DNA of 64,000 nt from Crocinitomix sp. (GCA_013138735.1 WTCE01000080.1:1-64000); one strand, 5' to 3'; positions 53,794 through 62,842 are shown, counted from the first letter of the stretch. The notes: generated from the letters alone by a model not told the origin. A program made the numbers and translations.

Positions 53794-54471
53794 TTATTTG
53801 AGATGGCTCATAATTCCATCCGCAGAAAGGGCGTACCAACCTGTTTTAACCCCAATAACTTTTAGGGCTTCATTGGTCCAAGCATTGCAGGTATTAAACA
53901 AGTGATAATTACCATACGCCTCATAAAAATTATCGTTATTCCAATACCCACTATTTGGTATTAGTTCAACTTTATCATTTGTTCCTTTAAACGATTTTTG
54001 GATGAATTCAATCAATGTTTCATGGGCTGCTGCATCAATAAAGACCTTGGCTACGGAATCCGAAATACGCGGAGTTCCATTCATATAGGCCACGTGCATT
54101 GCTGTGCCAGATGGCAGAAAAGCAGCATTCATTGCCGTGCTAAATGTTAAATCGCTCCATTCTGGTGTATCTAAAAAGAAACCTTTATCTCCCCAACCTA
54201 TTGAAACATATTCAAATCCATTAGCATTTGGATAATCGGAAATCGGCAGCACAGCCTTCCAATCAAAAAACTCAGATTCAACTGGTAAACAAATGTCGGT
54301 GTGAACACCATTAGTCCTCACATAAATTGTAACATCTCCTTCAGCCTTCAATTCGCCTACACTAAATAAAATCCCACTAAAAAACAGCCAGACATAACAA
54401 ATAATAAAGCCCAGAAAGAATTCGAAAAAGTAAAAAACTCCGCGCCGTGTATACTTTAGTGCTTTTTTCAT
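53794..54471 (-). CDS. TIGR02117/DUF2459 family protein
   Basis: 225 aa. One N-terminal membrane helix (~14-36, FYFFEFFLGFIICYVWLFFSGILF) precedes a domain with the family motifs VRTNGVHTDICLP, SIGWGDKGFFLDTPEW, and YHLFNTCNAWTNEALKVIGVKTGWYAL. The conserved His, Cys (in NTCN) and Trp suggest an NlpC/P60-like or papain-like fold facing the periplasm, but catalysis has not been shown for this family. Divergent from rlmN. Downstream lies plug gene A, 60 nt away. Confidence 0.88.
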   Translation of the reverse strand: MKKALKYTRRGVFYFFEFFLGFIICYVWLFFSGILFSVGELKAEGDVTIYVRTNGVHTDICLPVESEFFDWKAVLPISDYPNANGFEYVSIGWGDKGFFLDTPEWSDLTFSTAMNAAFLPSGTAMHVAYMNGTPRISDSVAKVFIDAAAHETLIEFIQKSFKGTNDKVELIPNSGYWNNDNFYEAYGNYHLFNTCNAWTNEALKVIGVKTGWYALSADGIMSHLK

Positions 54472-54594
54472 GTTTTTATTAATTCAAAGCGCAGAAAGCA
54501 GTTTGATTCACCCTAAATGTAAAGATTATATGGAAAAGTACGTTTATCCGCACGTCATTTTAACGAACATGCGCAGAATTGGCCATAGATTCAC

Positions 54595-54602
54595 TAACTT
54601 TG
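54595..54602 (+). promoter_or_regulatory. TAACTTTG -7 box upstream of rlmN
   Basis: TAACTTTG matches TAnnTTTG exactly and lies 16 nt before the rlmN ATG, with no obvious -33 TTG at ideal spacing. The divergent gene starts at 54471, so this ~150-nt region must serve both genes. Confidence 0.5.
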
Positions 54603-54618
54603 CAAGGGTAAACGTGTT

Positions 54619-55692
54619 ATGGAATTACAGAAAAAAAATATTCGGAACATAAACTTAGACGAGCTAATTGAAGCCCTTGCTACGCAGGGCGAGAAGAAAT
54701 TTAGAGCGAAACAAGTTTATGAATGGATTTGGAAAAAAGGAGCACACTCCTTTGCAGAAATGCGCAATGTTTCTAAAAAGGTAATTGATTTTTTAGACGC
54801 TCATTACTTTATTGATGCTATTCGAATTTCTGATGAGCAGCACAGTAATGATTTGACTGTAAAATGTGCCTTTAAAAGCCATGACAATCACATTACGGAA
54901 GGGGTTTTAATTCCGACAACTTCTAGAATTACCGCCTGTATTTCTTCACAAGTGGGCTGCAGCTTGGCCTGCAAGTTTTGCGCTACTGGAAGACTAAAAT
55001 TAATGAGGAATTTGAGTGGTGGTGAAATTTATGATCAAGTATTATTACTGACCCGTTTGTCGCAAGAAAACTTTAATAAACCCTTGAGTAATATTGTTTT
55101 TATGGGCATGGGTGAACCCTTGCTTAATTATAAAAACATGATGGAGGGCATTGAGAAAATCACCTCTGAAGAAGGGCTTGGCATTTCAGCGAAGCGCATT
55201 ACTGTTTCCACAGCAGGTATAGGTAAAATGATTAAAAAATTGGGGGATGATAATGTTAAATTTAATTTAGCACTTTCGCTTCACGCTGCAAATGATGTTA
55301 AGCGCAGTCAGATTATGGAAATTAATGATTCCAATAATATTGAGGTCTTAGCGGAAGCATTGCGTTATTTTCATGATAAAACGGGTTCGCGCGTTACTTT
55401 TGAATATATTATATTTAAAGACTTTAATGATTCTTTGGCGGATGCTAGAGAATTGGCTGAGTTTTGTAAAAACGTCCCGGTAAAAATTAACATTATTGAA
55501 TATAACCCAATCGACGACGGTGAATTTCAGCAAGCTGACCAGCACAAAGTTGATGCATTTGCTGCATTTTTAGAATCATTAAACTTGGTGGTAAATGTAC
55601 GCCGCAGTAGAGGAAAGGATATTGATGCAGCTTGTGGACAATTGGCCAATAAAAATGGTGCAATTGCGTTAAAAGAAAGAAGTTTAAAATGA
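54619..55692 (+). CDS. rlmN: 23S rRNA (adenine-2503-C2)-methyltransferase / tRNA A37 methyltransferase
   Basis: 357 aa. Radical-SAM motif C114-x3-C118-x2-C121 (CSLACKFCATG), GGEIYDQV, FMGMGEPLLNYKN, and the methyl-carrying Cys339 in DIDAACGQL. The N-terminal helical domain (~1-80) with FRAKQVYEWIWKKGAHSFAEM is standard. Methylates A2503 of 23S rRNA and A37 of some tRNAs. Ends in an ATGA overlap with the following gene. Confidence 0.96.
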   Translation: MELQKKNIRNINLDELIEALATQGEKKFRAKQVYEWIWKKGAHSFAEMRNVSKKVIDFLDAHYFIDAIRISDEQHSNDLTVKCAFKSHDNHITEGVLIPTTSRITACISSQVGCSLACKFCATGRLKLMRNLSGGEIYDQVLLLTRLSQENFNKPLSNIVFMGMGEPLLNYKNMMEGIEKITSEEGLGISAKRITVSTAGIGKMIKKLGDDNVKFNLALSLHAANDVKRSQIMEINDSNNIEVLAEALRYFHDKTGSRVTFEYIIFKDFNDSLADARELAEFCKNVPVKINIIEYNPIDDGEFQQADQHKVDAFAAFLESLNLVVNVRRSRGKDIDAACGQLANKNGAIALKERSLK

Positions 55693-57239
55693 AATTAATT
55701 ACTTATCTTATCTTATGTTGGTTTTCGCTGCACAGTTTTGCGCAGGAAGATGGACCGAGATTGGATAAAGCTAAGGCTGGACCTTCATTTACAACACAGC
55801 GCAAGAGTAATTTCTCTGGGTTTATTGGTCGCAGCGAAAGCACCGTTTTTTTAGTGGACTATTTAGCCATTAATCGTAAAAAGCAAGAATTAACACTCCG
55901 TAGATTGGATGCCAATTCATTGGAATTAATTGATTCTAAAGATTTATTCAGTGTCATTAATGAAGAATTTTACAATGAACCGAATGAAATTTTTTACCAG
56001 AACAACAACTTTTTCCTGTTTTCAACGGTTAGCGGATTGAAGGATAAATTCAATATGGTTCATCTCGAAATTTTTAATGAGTATGGCGAACGCATTGATC
56101 AACGTGTGATTGATACGCTTGAACTGGATGAGGAATACTATATAAGTGAATCAATTGAAAAAGAGGGCTTTTTATTGGTAACACACAATAAATTTCTCAA
56201 TAATTTTGAGCAAACACTTGGTTTGCAAACGATAGAAAATTCAGGAAAAACAGGATGGCGTACTTCCATTAAATCTCCCAATTTATTACAAAGTCTAACT
56301 ATTGAAAATATTGTCTACTCTAAATATGCACCCCTATATATTTTGTGTGATTATGGCTATGAGGCTGGAACAGGCAGTGTCCGCGAAAACAGTACGGACT
56401 TAATTAATAGCAAGTTCTCTTTATGGGCTTATGATCACGAAAAGGAATTTTTAAAGGAATTTGATTTGCGCTTAAAAAATCGCTGGATAAATGGCATTTC
56501 CATGGAATATAATTCAAGCCATGAATTAGTAATTAGTGGTTTTATAAACGAAACACGCAACCAAACAATTAACGGCGTTTTTTCTTTAAAAATTGGTGCC
56601 GATTTAAAATTGAATGGATCAAACTATTATAAATATAAACGTTCATTTTTCGAAAAATTCGTTGATGCCAAGCGCCTAGAAAAAACGAAAGAGTTAGAGA
56701 ATATTCAACTCCGCCATTTGATAATACTGGAAGATGATTCGTATTTTGTTTTAGGAGAACATTTTTATCAATATACCGAGCGAAATTATGACCCACGAAC
56801 GAATATTACAACTACGTCTGAAAACTATAATTACAACTCAATTATAGCCGCTTATTTTGATGAAAATGGGAACCATATGTGGAGTGATCGCATTCCTAAA
56901 TTTCAGCACACGGTAAATGATTATGGTTATTTCTCATCATTCTCAGTGATGCATGCCAATAACGAAGTGTATCTTTTCTTTAACGATACAGAACGTAATA
57001 ATGACTTGGCAATAAACGACTATTTTAATTATACGACAATGTCTAATAATAGACGTTTTCAAATTACATGTGTGCAGATTGGTCAAGACGGAGTAAAATC
57101 ACGTGGCCCAATCATTAGTTCTGACAACAACTTTATGTTGCGGGCAAGGCTCAACTATCAAATTGATCCAACTACCTTTTATTTATACGGAGAGATAGGG
57201 AAATCACGTAAGGTGTTTTCTGTCGAAGCTTTGAAATAG
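55689..57239 (+). CDS. secreted or periplasmic hypothetical protein
   Basis: 516 aa. Signal peptide 1-18 (ends HSFAQ). The mature part is strand-rich with aromatic residues and repeats of the kind seen in propeller proteins (FFLFSTVSGLKDKFNMVHLEIFNEYGERI, YFVLGEHFYQYTERNYD, IIAAYFDENGNHMWSDRIPKFQ). No T9SS tail, membrane span or catalytic motif is visible. The ATG overlaps the rlmN stop by 4 nt, so it is co-translated with rlmN. Family not recognised; a propeller-like fold is only a guess. Confidence 0.8.
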   Translation: MKLITYLILCWFSLHSFAQEDGPRLDKAKAGPSFTTQRKSNFSGFIGRSESTVFLVDYLAINRKKQELTLRRLDANSLELIDSKDLFSVINEEFYNEPNEIFYQNNNFFLFSTVSGLKDKFNMVHLEIFNEYGERIDQRVIDTLELDEEYYISESIEKEGFLLVTHNKFLNNFEQTLGLQTIENSGKTGWRTSIKSPNLLQSLTIENIVYSKYAPLYILCDYGYEAGTGSVRENSTDLINSKFSLWAYDHEKEFLKEFDLRLKNRWINGISMEYNSSHELVISGFINETRNQTINGVFSLKIGADLKLNGSNYYKYKRSFFEKFVDAKRLEKTKELENIQLRHLIILEDDSYFVLGEHFYQYTERNYDPRTNITTTSENYNYNSIIAAYFDENGNHMWSDRIPKFQHTVNDYGYFSSFSVMHANNEVYLFFNDTERNNDLAINDYFNYTTMSNNRRFQITCVQIGQDGVKSRGPIISSDNNFMLRARLNYQIDPTTFYLYGEIGKSRKVFSVEALK

Positions 57240-57246
57240 TTTAATT

Positions 57247-57687
57247 TTACTCGCGTTTTACTAAGCGTAAACGAATCTGTTTATCAGTTAAGACGAAGTC
57301 ATCCATACCTACCCATTCATTATTATAAAACATAGTATCTCGCACAAACTCTGTGAGTATTAGCTGTTCTTTTTTAAATTCCCAATGATAAAAATCTAAA
57401 ACGTGTTTATCATGATTCCTTAACCTTAGCATATCCAAATTTTGAAATGGATGTGATGTGCCGAAATAACTGTCTATGATGAATTCGTTATAAATACTCA
57501 ACCCAATCAATTCACCAGTTGGTTTAAAGTAAACCGTGTCTTGTCCCAGATTGGTGTAAGTTCCAGCGATCAATTTTTCATGAAAGTATTCGGTTATTTT
57601 TGATTTAAGCTTGTAATATTCTTCTGTTCCAGTTAGTAACTCACTTAATTCAGGCCGTTTTTCGTAGCTATAAATAGTTTGGATCAA
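57247..57687 (-). CDS. hypothetical protein, possibly the downstream half of a frameshifted gene
   Basis: 146 aa opening with TTG (57687) and no signal peptide. It overlaps the preceding lipoprotein frame by 20 nt in the +1 frame. The sequence is strand-rich (AGTYTNLGQDTVYFKPTGELIGLSIYNEFIIDSYFG, WVGMDDFVLTDKQIRLRLVKRE), like the lipocalin-like preceding protein. Lack of any ATG before residue ~85, and a start buried in the neighbour's end, suggest that the two frames were once one lipoprotein of about 320 aa. It is 7 nt from the convergent gene at 57239. Confidence 0.6.
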   Translation of the reverse strand: MIQTIYSYEKRPELSELLTGTEEYYKLKSKITEYFHEKLIAGTYTNLGQDTVYFKPTGELIGLSIYNEFIIDSYFGTSHPFQNLDMLRLRNHDKHVLDFYHWEFKKEQLILTEFVRDTMFYNNEWVGMDDFVLTDKQIRLRLVKRE

Positions 57688-58192
57688 CCATGTTGTCCTT
57701 TACTACTTCTTTAAGTTGTAGCTCTTGCCCGCGATTAAGCAGCATCCAGTCGCCCCAATTCGTTTCAAAAACAGTGAGTGTATCCGACAAACAATCAATT
57801 TCCACCTCTTCTAAATCATTGATTGATCCGTAAGCAAAAACAGCATCTTTTTTGATCTCCAACAAAATTGCAAACCACGCAGGTATTTGACCGCGATATT
57901 TGGCAATCGTTTTTTCTTTGAGGATAGGGTCAAAATAATTCGTTAAAGCCCAAGTACCATCTATACTCATTTCTGTAGAACAATAAATGACGGTATCCTC
58001 TTCTGGAAGTAATTCGGCGATTGAATCAATGATAGGATTACTAGATTCAGTAGAAACTGTTTCTATCACATATTTATTTGCATCAGGCGAATCAAAATTA
58101 CAAGCCGTAACACAACAAAAGAGTAAGATGAGTAATCCTCCTTTTACAAAAAATGGAATGAATGTGCGTGAATTATTTCGCGGCGTTTGCAT
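57668..58192 (-). CDS. lipoprotein of unknown function
   Basis: 174 aa from the ATG at 58192; a TTG at 58216 would add 8 residues. Lipobox VTAC follows a hydrophobic stretch (FFVKGGLLILLFCCVTAC). The mature part has a lipocalin-like look (SIDGTWALTNYFDPILKEKTIAKYRGQIPAWFAILLEIKKDAVFAYGSI, WGDWMLLNRGQEL). The start overlaps the small membrane protein gene upstream by 20 nt. See the next frame (57247-57687) for a possible frameshifted continuation. Confidence 0.72.
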   Translation of the reverse strand: MQTPRNNSRTFIPFFVKGGLLILLFCCVTACNFDSPDANKYVIETVSTESSNPIIDSIAELLPEEDTVIYCSTEMSIDGTWALTNYFDPILKEKTIAKYRGQIPAWFAILLEIKKDAVFAYGSINDLEEVEIDCLSDTLTVFETNWGDWMLLNRGQELQLKEVVKDNMVDPNYL

Positions 58193-58400
58193 CTCGCTCT
58201 GCTTCGCTTTTTTCAAGGCGTTTTCTTAAGAAACGGCGCATTAAAGCCATTACTGCAGTTACAACTGGCACAATAAAATAAAAGGCCCATTTATTCCATC
58301 CTTGCATGAAGCAAAACACAATAACCATGATTAAACTCACGGCTGTCATTGCCCACCAAAATTTTTCTAAAACTGAATTTACTTTTGCTAAACTGCTCAT
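58173..58400 (-). CDS. small two-helix membrane protein
   Basis: 75 aa with two hydrophobic helices (~14-32 WWAMTAVSLIMVIVFCFMQ, ~36-56 KWAFYFIVPVVTAVMALMRRF) and a charged C-terminal tail rich in Lys, Glu and Ala. It starts in an ATGA overlap with the lptC stop and ends within the next lipoprotein gene, so it is translated as part of the lptC group. Short proteins of this type are found beside lptC in related bacteria, as far as I recall; function unknown. Confidence 0.8.
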   Translation of the reverse strand: MSSLAKVNSVLEKFWWAMTAVSLIMVIVFCFMQGWNKWAFYFIVPVVTAVMALMRRFLRKRLEKSEAERDANAAK

Positions 58401-58927
58401 TGTATTGAATCGTTATTGTTGTTGCTATTTTGGCTTTCGACACTTACTTTATGCATATTGTAATCAGTAAATGTCTCATCCGTATCTAATCCGTATCCAC
58501 TTACGGTAGTTTTCTCTCCTATCACCTCAAAATGTTTCTCCGTCATAACCCGCTTTTTAGTTTGATCCCAAAAGAGTTCTTCCGTTTTTAGCGTTTGGTT
58601 TTTCTCGAAGTTTGTAAAGATAACATTATTACGAGCGATAATGACATTATCCCTCTCTCGTATTTCAGCGTACTCTGCTGTTAATGTTGATACAATTGAA
58701 TCTTTTTCTTTGAAAAAATTGACTTGGAAACCATCTTTAAACAAACGAATATTCTTTGGTTCCCCAAACTTTTCCATTCGTGTTGCAATCATTTCATAAA
58801 CCACCACACCCGAATCAGAATAAAGCGTGTGCATGTCATTCACAATTTCATCCGGCATATCAGCTGTTGCTGTTACTTCCTGAATCGTTCCTAAATCATT
58901 TTCACAAGAAAAAAGCATTCCCATCAT
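58397..58927 (-). CDS. lptC: LPS export protein LptC (lipoprotein-like form)
   Basis: 176 aa from the first ATG. The beta-jellyroll of LptC is clear (DSGVVVYEMIATRMEKFGEPKNIRLFKDGFQVNFFKEKDSIVSTLTAEYAEIRERDNVIIARNNVIFTNFEKNQTLKTEELFWDQTKKRVMTE). LptC passes LPS from the inner-membrane LptBFG complex to LptA. A lipobox LFSC stands at residue 8. The signal peptide is too short from this ATG. The open frame continues upstream through RLINIKYLSIPVIFMMGML in the same frame as the previous gene's TAA, with no ATG, GTG or TTG. The start is therefore unresolved and perhaps non-canonical (ATT at 58961-58963 or CTG at 58976-58978). Followed by an ATGA overlap. Confidence 0.88.
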   Translation of the reverse strand: MMGMLFSCENDLGTIQEVTATADMPDEIVNDMHTLYSDSGVVVYEMIATRMEKFGEPKNIRLFKDGFQVNFFKEKDSIVSTLTAEYAEIRERDNVIIARNNVIFTNFEKNQTLKTEELFWDQTKKRVMTEKHFEVIGEKTTVSGYGLDTDETFTDYNMHKVSVESQNSNNNNDSIQ

Positions 58928-58990
58928 AAAAATGACAGGAATGCTTAAATACTTTATATTAATTAATCTGTAATTCAGATCACGTATTTT

Positions 58991-60319
58991 TTAGAATCTT
59001 GCTGTAGTGGATTCTCCCCAACAACTTAAGCTAACAGATGATCCTGCACTTACACCTTCATTAAAGGCCTCGTTAGAATCAGGAGCATTCTTTAAAAATT
59101 GACTACTACTAACGCCAGTTTTTCCAGCTGCAATTGCTTTCTTTATATAATCATTCGCTAACCAGTAGTTCGCTTTTCTTGCAAAAGTAGATTCTCCACA
59201 GTCATTTGCAGTCGCTGCAATTGAGTTAGCACAAATCACTAAGCCATTCGCTCTATATTCTCCACCAATTCCTTTAGCCGTATTAAATGCTGATCTGTAT
59301 GATCCTTGTTTGTATTTAATGTTTGCCAAGTTTAACAAATACTTGTCTTTATTTTCTCCATCTCCTTCAATTTCTACAGCTTTTTGAAAATAATCAGCAG
59401 CTTTAGATTTATCACCATTGCTTAAGGCATAATTACCTCCGAAAAAGTGTGCCTCCGCTGTTGGCTCAAGTCTAATTAACTCGTCAACAAATTTACCATA
59501 CACTGCGCTTGATTGACATTTCTTTTGATCCATCAACGCCAAATAAGCGTTCACCTTTTCTTTTCTTTTAGTTGTATCTGTAGGTAACGTGTCAAATTTC
59601 TTATCAAACACACCTACTAATACATCACAATCTTTTGCAATTTGCAAGAAATATTTATCTAAAAAGCTTTGCGCACTTGTTTGTCTTTTAATTTCATTTT
59701 CGTTTTCAGCTGCTTCAGCATTTTTTATAGCTGACCCAATATATTCAGATAAAACAATGTATTCTTCAATAATTGTTGTTCTTGCCGCTTCTTTTTCTTC
59801 ACCTTCAGCAGAATTGAACTTATTGATAATTAAATGCTTAAAGTATTGTTTATAATGCTTTGATTTCGCCTTATCTTTCAATCCTGGAATTGATTGTGCA
59901 AAAAGCGTATCTATTTTAGCATGATCTTTAGATTTGTTCGTCACCAATTGTGAAGCGTAATCAGCTGCCCATGCTAAATCCTGATCGATTTTCATTCTAC
60001 CTTCGTAAACCCAAAGAATAGTATCTTGTATAGCTGCTTTGCGCTCAGGAGTTATTCCTTCTTCTCTAAGCATCATACTATAAATATATCTACCATTCGC
60101 ATAAAAGTCACCATCTAATCCAGCTGGACCACAAGCCACAACTGCATCATTCCAAAAATTTGCAGCATCTTGATATGCTTTAGAAGTCAAATATTGGTAG
60201 TATAAGCTTCTAAATTTTTGGCAATCATCAGTCGCTACGTTTGTAGAATCTTGTGCCATTGCACTTGATCCAATAAAGAGGGTTAACATTAATGTTCCTA
60301 AAATTCCCTTGAGTTTCAT
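58991..60319 (-). CDS. periplasmic TPR-type protein
   Basis: 442 aa with a signal peptide (1-22, ends SAMAQ). Mostly helical, with TPR units best seen at ~285-350 (AEAHFFGGNYALSNGDKSKAADYFQKAVEI, KDKYLLNLANIKYKQGSYRSAFNTA). The Cys-containing C-terminal segment ends SLSCWGESTTARF. Gene order coaX, outer-membrane protein, TPR, lptC is common in Flavobacteriales. An envelope-assembly role is a reasonable guess. Lies 27 nt after the outer-membrane protein gene. Confidence 0.85.
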   Translation of the reverse strand: MKLKGILGTLMLTLFIGSSAMAQDSTNVATDDCQKFRSLYYQYLTSKAYQDAANFWNDAVVACGPAGLDGDFYANGRYIYSMMLREEGITPERKAAIQDTILWVYEGRMKIDQDLAWAADYASQLVTNKSKDHAKIDTLFAQSIPGLKDKAKSKHYKQYFKHLIINKFNSAEGEEKEAARTTIIEEYIVLSEYIGSAIKNAEAAENENEIKRQTSAQSFLDKYFLQIAKDCDVLVGVFDKKFDTLPTDTTKRKEKVNAYLALMDQKKCQSSAVYGKFVDELIRLEPTAEAHFFGGNYALSNGDKSKAADYFQKAVEIEGDGENKDKYLLNLANIKYKQGSYRSAFNTAKGIGGEYRANGLVICANSIAATANDCGESTFARKANYWLANDYIKKAIAAGKTGVSSSQFLKNAPDSNEAFNEGVSAGSSVSLSCWGESTTARF

Positions 60320-60346
60320 TTTGTTCGTGTTTATTCTTTGTTATTG

Positions 60347-61816
60347 TTAATTGTATTTCCGTTTTAAAAACCAGCGGTTGCTTCTTTCCGGTGTAATCGA
60401 AAGGCCGACATAAAGTCCCATATACCTTTCTTGGATTATTCCGTTTGCTGCTGTTCCAAGGTTTCCTAAACTGCCCCCCAAATTAATATTTGTGTTTGAC
60501 ACTCCAGGACGAATCGGTATGCTTAATCCAAAACTCATGCCATAATTGTCTAAAGCGATCTCTTCGCCGAGATTATTTTTTACTAATAATTCGGTTTGCG
60601 CATAATTAACCCCTAAACGATAGGTCAATCCACTCAAGAAATTGTCTGGATCGATCAAAGCACTTAAGGTTGGCGCTCTCTCGAACCCAATTCCAATCGA
60701 CATTCGGTCTTTCAATTCGCCAGAATTCTGTACATCAGAGAATTGCGTATAAAAAGTTGACCATTTTTCCATTTTAAAATCAAACCCTAAGCGTAAACTT
60801 GAGCTTGAATTATAAGGTGAAAATTGATATTGTAAACCTATTCCAAAAGCCTCTGGTTTTAAAATTAAACCTTCATCATCTTGGATCAACTGAATAGTAT
60901 CTCTCACTTGCACAGTTTGTCCTCGATAAAAACTTCCAATGTATGAAAACGCATATAAGTCTTGGTAAGCTCTAACTTCAGACGCAGGAGAAAATGTTGC
61001 GGCTACTGAAAGAACACGACTTAAATTATTTGCTTTAAATCCGTAATTATAATTAATACCGAATTCAGTTGAAAGTCCAGAAACTCTCAATCCATCTGTT
61101 ACTCTTGAGTTAAATACTGTCGTTGATGATGGAATAAATTCAGTAGATCGAATTTGTTTGGATGTTCCAAATAAGTAATTCGCATTAACACCGATTGATA
61201 AATTGTGTGTTCTGAATCCTTTAATTGGTCTAAGTGTATCATACTTCTCATTGGTAGCAGTATCTCTCAACACCATTTTCTTCATGATTTGTGCTGTAGT
61301 TCTATAATTTAGCGGCCGATAAGAAAGTCCAAAATTCGCGATTCTAATTCCACCAGAACCCTCATTTACAGCTTGCATAATGGTGTCATTATCTGAGTCA
61401 ACCGAGTAATTTGTAACAGTATATCCTGTAAATGAATACGGTTTTATGCCTATTCCAGCGCCCCAATTTTTCTTAATTGGCAAACCAAGTTGAAATTGAT
61501 TTAATCCAAAATGACGTTGATTGGTACTTTCAGTTTCTGTGCTAAAGGTTGATAATTTCCCATTCAGTCCAATTTGCAAGACAGGTAAGTTTCTAGCTAT
61601 ATACGCATAGGATGCCGGATTGGATGTGTTGACTATTGTTGAATCAGTATTGGCTAACGAAACGCCTCCCATTGAGGAAAACACGGCATAACCTTCGTAG
61701 TTACGTTCTCCTAAGCCGAAAGAGCTATAGGGTGATTGCGTTCCTTTTTGCGCAAACGAGACGTTTACTAAAAGCAGGGCGGCTATCGCAAAAATTATAT
61801 TTTTAATATTCAACAT
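60347..61816 (-). CDS. outer-membrane beta-barrel protein (FadL-like appearance)
   Basis: 489 aa. Signal peptide 1-22 (ends VSFAQ), then TQSPYSSFGLGERNYEGYAVFSSMGGVSLANTDSTIVNTSNPASYAYI, reminiscent of the N-terminal hatch of FadL-type proteins (NPAS motif). A long strand-rich barrel follows. Ends KRKYN rather than a terminal Phe. Substrate unknown. The ATG overlaps coaX by 14 nt, and the TPR gene follows after 27 nt, so one operon is likely. Confidence 0.83.
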   Translation of the reverse strand: MLNIKNIIFAIAALLLVNVSFAQKGTQSPYSSFGLGERNYEGYAVFSSMGGVSLANTDSTIVNTSNPASYAYIARNLPVLQIGLNGKLSTFSTETESTNQRHFGLNQFQLGLPIKKNWGAGIGIKPYSFTGYTVTNYSVDSDNDTIMQAVNEGSGGIRIANFGLSYRPLNYRTTAQIMKKMVLRDTATNEKYDTLRPIKGFRTHNLSIGVNANYLFGTSKQIRSTEFIPSSTTVFNSRVTDGLRVSGLSTEFGINYNYGFKANNLSRVLSVAATFSPASEVRAYQDLYAFSYIGSFYRGQTVQVRDTIQLIQDDEGLILKPEAFGIGLQYQFSPYNSSSSLRLGFDFKMEKWSTFYTQFSDVQNSGELKDRMSIGIGFERAPTLSALIDPDNFLSGLTYRLGVNYAQTELLVKNNLGEEIALDNYGMSFGLSIPIRPGVSNTNINLGGSLGNLGTAANGIIQERYMGLYVGLSITPERSNRWFLKRKYN

Positions 61817-62522
61817 TGTACCTCAATATTTCGTTTAAACCAAAAATGGTTAAATCGGAATCTGCAAAGATGGGGTTTTTATATCCTTTATCAAAGTATT
61901 TTAAATCCCCACCGGTCATAAAAATTGTTAATTCACCAAATTGTTCTTGATAACGGTTAATAAACCCATTTATTTCGTGAAACATTGCGTGTTGCACACC
62001 ATTTAAGATACTGGTTTTGGTTGTTATTCCAAATCCCAATTCAAAATCCTCTGGTTCAATTAAGGGTAATTGATCGGTAAAGGTTTGCAGGGCGGCGTAA
62101 CGCATTTTTAAACCTGGGCTAATATTTCCACCCAAATAAACGCCTTTGTCATTGACTAAATCATACTTAATACAAGTACCCAAATCAATGCAAAGCGAAT
62201 GTTTACCCGGATTCTTCTTCCAAATGGCTACGGCATTGGCCAGGCGATCTTTCCCCAATGTTTCAGGTGTTTGATAACTATTCTGAATTGGAATTGGTGT
62301 TGCAGTGTCCAAATCAATCCGCCGTGCAATTGGGATGTCAATTTGATCGTTTGTTACGGAGCTTACAAGAACCGATTTTGCATCCTTGGCGTGCTCAACA
62401 AGCCAATGTGCCACTAATTCAGTGTCGCTTTTTGCAAAAATCTTTTTTAATTGCAAGTTTCCGCCTTCATCAAAAAGCGCCAATTTAGTAGCCGTATTAC
62501 CCTGATCAACAATCAGATTCAT
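61803..62522 (-). CDS. coaX: type III pantothenate kinase
   Basis: 239 aa. ASKHA-fold motifs: phosphate loop DQGNTATKLALFDEG (6-20), PETLGKDRLANAVA (~86-99), DLGTCIKYDLV (~114-124), GGNISPGLKMRYAAL, and FMTGGDLKYF. Catalyses the first step of coenzyme A synthesis from pantothenate and is not inhibited by CoA in this class. First gene of the minus-strand group with the outer-membrane, TPR and lptC genes. Its promoter must lie in 62523-62588, next to the divergent tRNA promoter. Confidence 0.95.
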   Translation of the reverse strand: MNLIVDQGNTATKLALFDEGGNLQLKKIFAKSDTELVAHWLVEHAKDAKSVLVSSVTNDQIDIPIARRIDLDTATPIPIQNSYQTPETLGKDRLANAVAIWKKNPGKHSLCIDLGTCIKYDLVNDKGVYLGGNISPGLKMRYAALQTFTDQLPLIEPEDFELGFGITTKTSILNGVQHAMFHEINGFINRYQEQFGELTIFMTGGDLKYFDKGYKNPIFADSDLTIFGLNEILRYNVEY

Positions 62523-62588
62523 GCCGCAAAATTGGGGACAATTTCTCTATTCTCATCAAAAAAGTAAAAAAATAATTGTGAATTCTTT

Positions 62589-62617
62589 TGCGCTTTAAAA
62601 TAACGTAGTATCTTTGC
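62589..62617 (+). promoter_or_regulatory. housekeeping promoter of tRNA-Phe
   Basis: -33 TTG at 62589-62591 (within TTTTG), 18-nt spacer, then TATCTTTG at 62610-62617. This is a full match to the Bacteroidota TTG-N17-20-TAnnTTTG consensus, 17 nt before the tRNA 5' end. Confidence 0.8.
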
Positions 62618-62634
62618 CCCCACATTATTGGATG

Positions 62635-62707
62635 GTGATATAGCTCAGTTGGTAGAGCAATGGACTGAAAATCCATGTGTCGGGGGTTCAAATCCCTCTA
62701 TCACCAC
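62635..62707 (+). tRNA. tRNA-Phe (GAA)
   Basis: 73 nt. Acceptor GGTGATA pairs with TATCACC. The D arm is CTCAGTTGGTAGAG, the anticodon stem ATGGA/TCCAT encloses loop CTGAAAA with anticodon GAA, and the T arm is GGGGGTTCAAATCCCTC. Discriminator base A at 62707. The CCA tail is not encoded (CAA follows). Confidence 0.97.
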
Positions 62708-62719
62708 AAAACAAATTAA

Positions 62720-62745
62720 GCTCGATCTTTGATCGGGCTTTTTTG
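62720..62745 (+). terminator. Rho-independent terminator after tRNA-Phe
   Basis: AGCTCGATC (62720-62728) and GATCGGGCT (62732-62740) form a 9-bp stem with one G-T pair and a 3-nt loop, followed by six T. It lies 13 nt beyond the tRNA. Confidence 0.9.
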
Positions 62746-62842
62746 TTGGAAAAAATTTGAGAAACTTCCTTCATCAAATTGTTGAAAATAAAAAAGGTGA
62801 GTGAAACGAACTTAATTTGGTTTGTGTCATTTTACCCCAAAA

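Noticed and set aside
54470-54652. 60-aa plus-strand frame before rlmN
   Set aside because: It crosses the rlmN promoter box and overlaps the true start; composition not protein-like.
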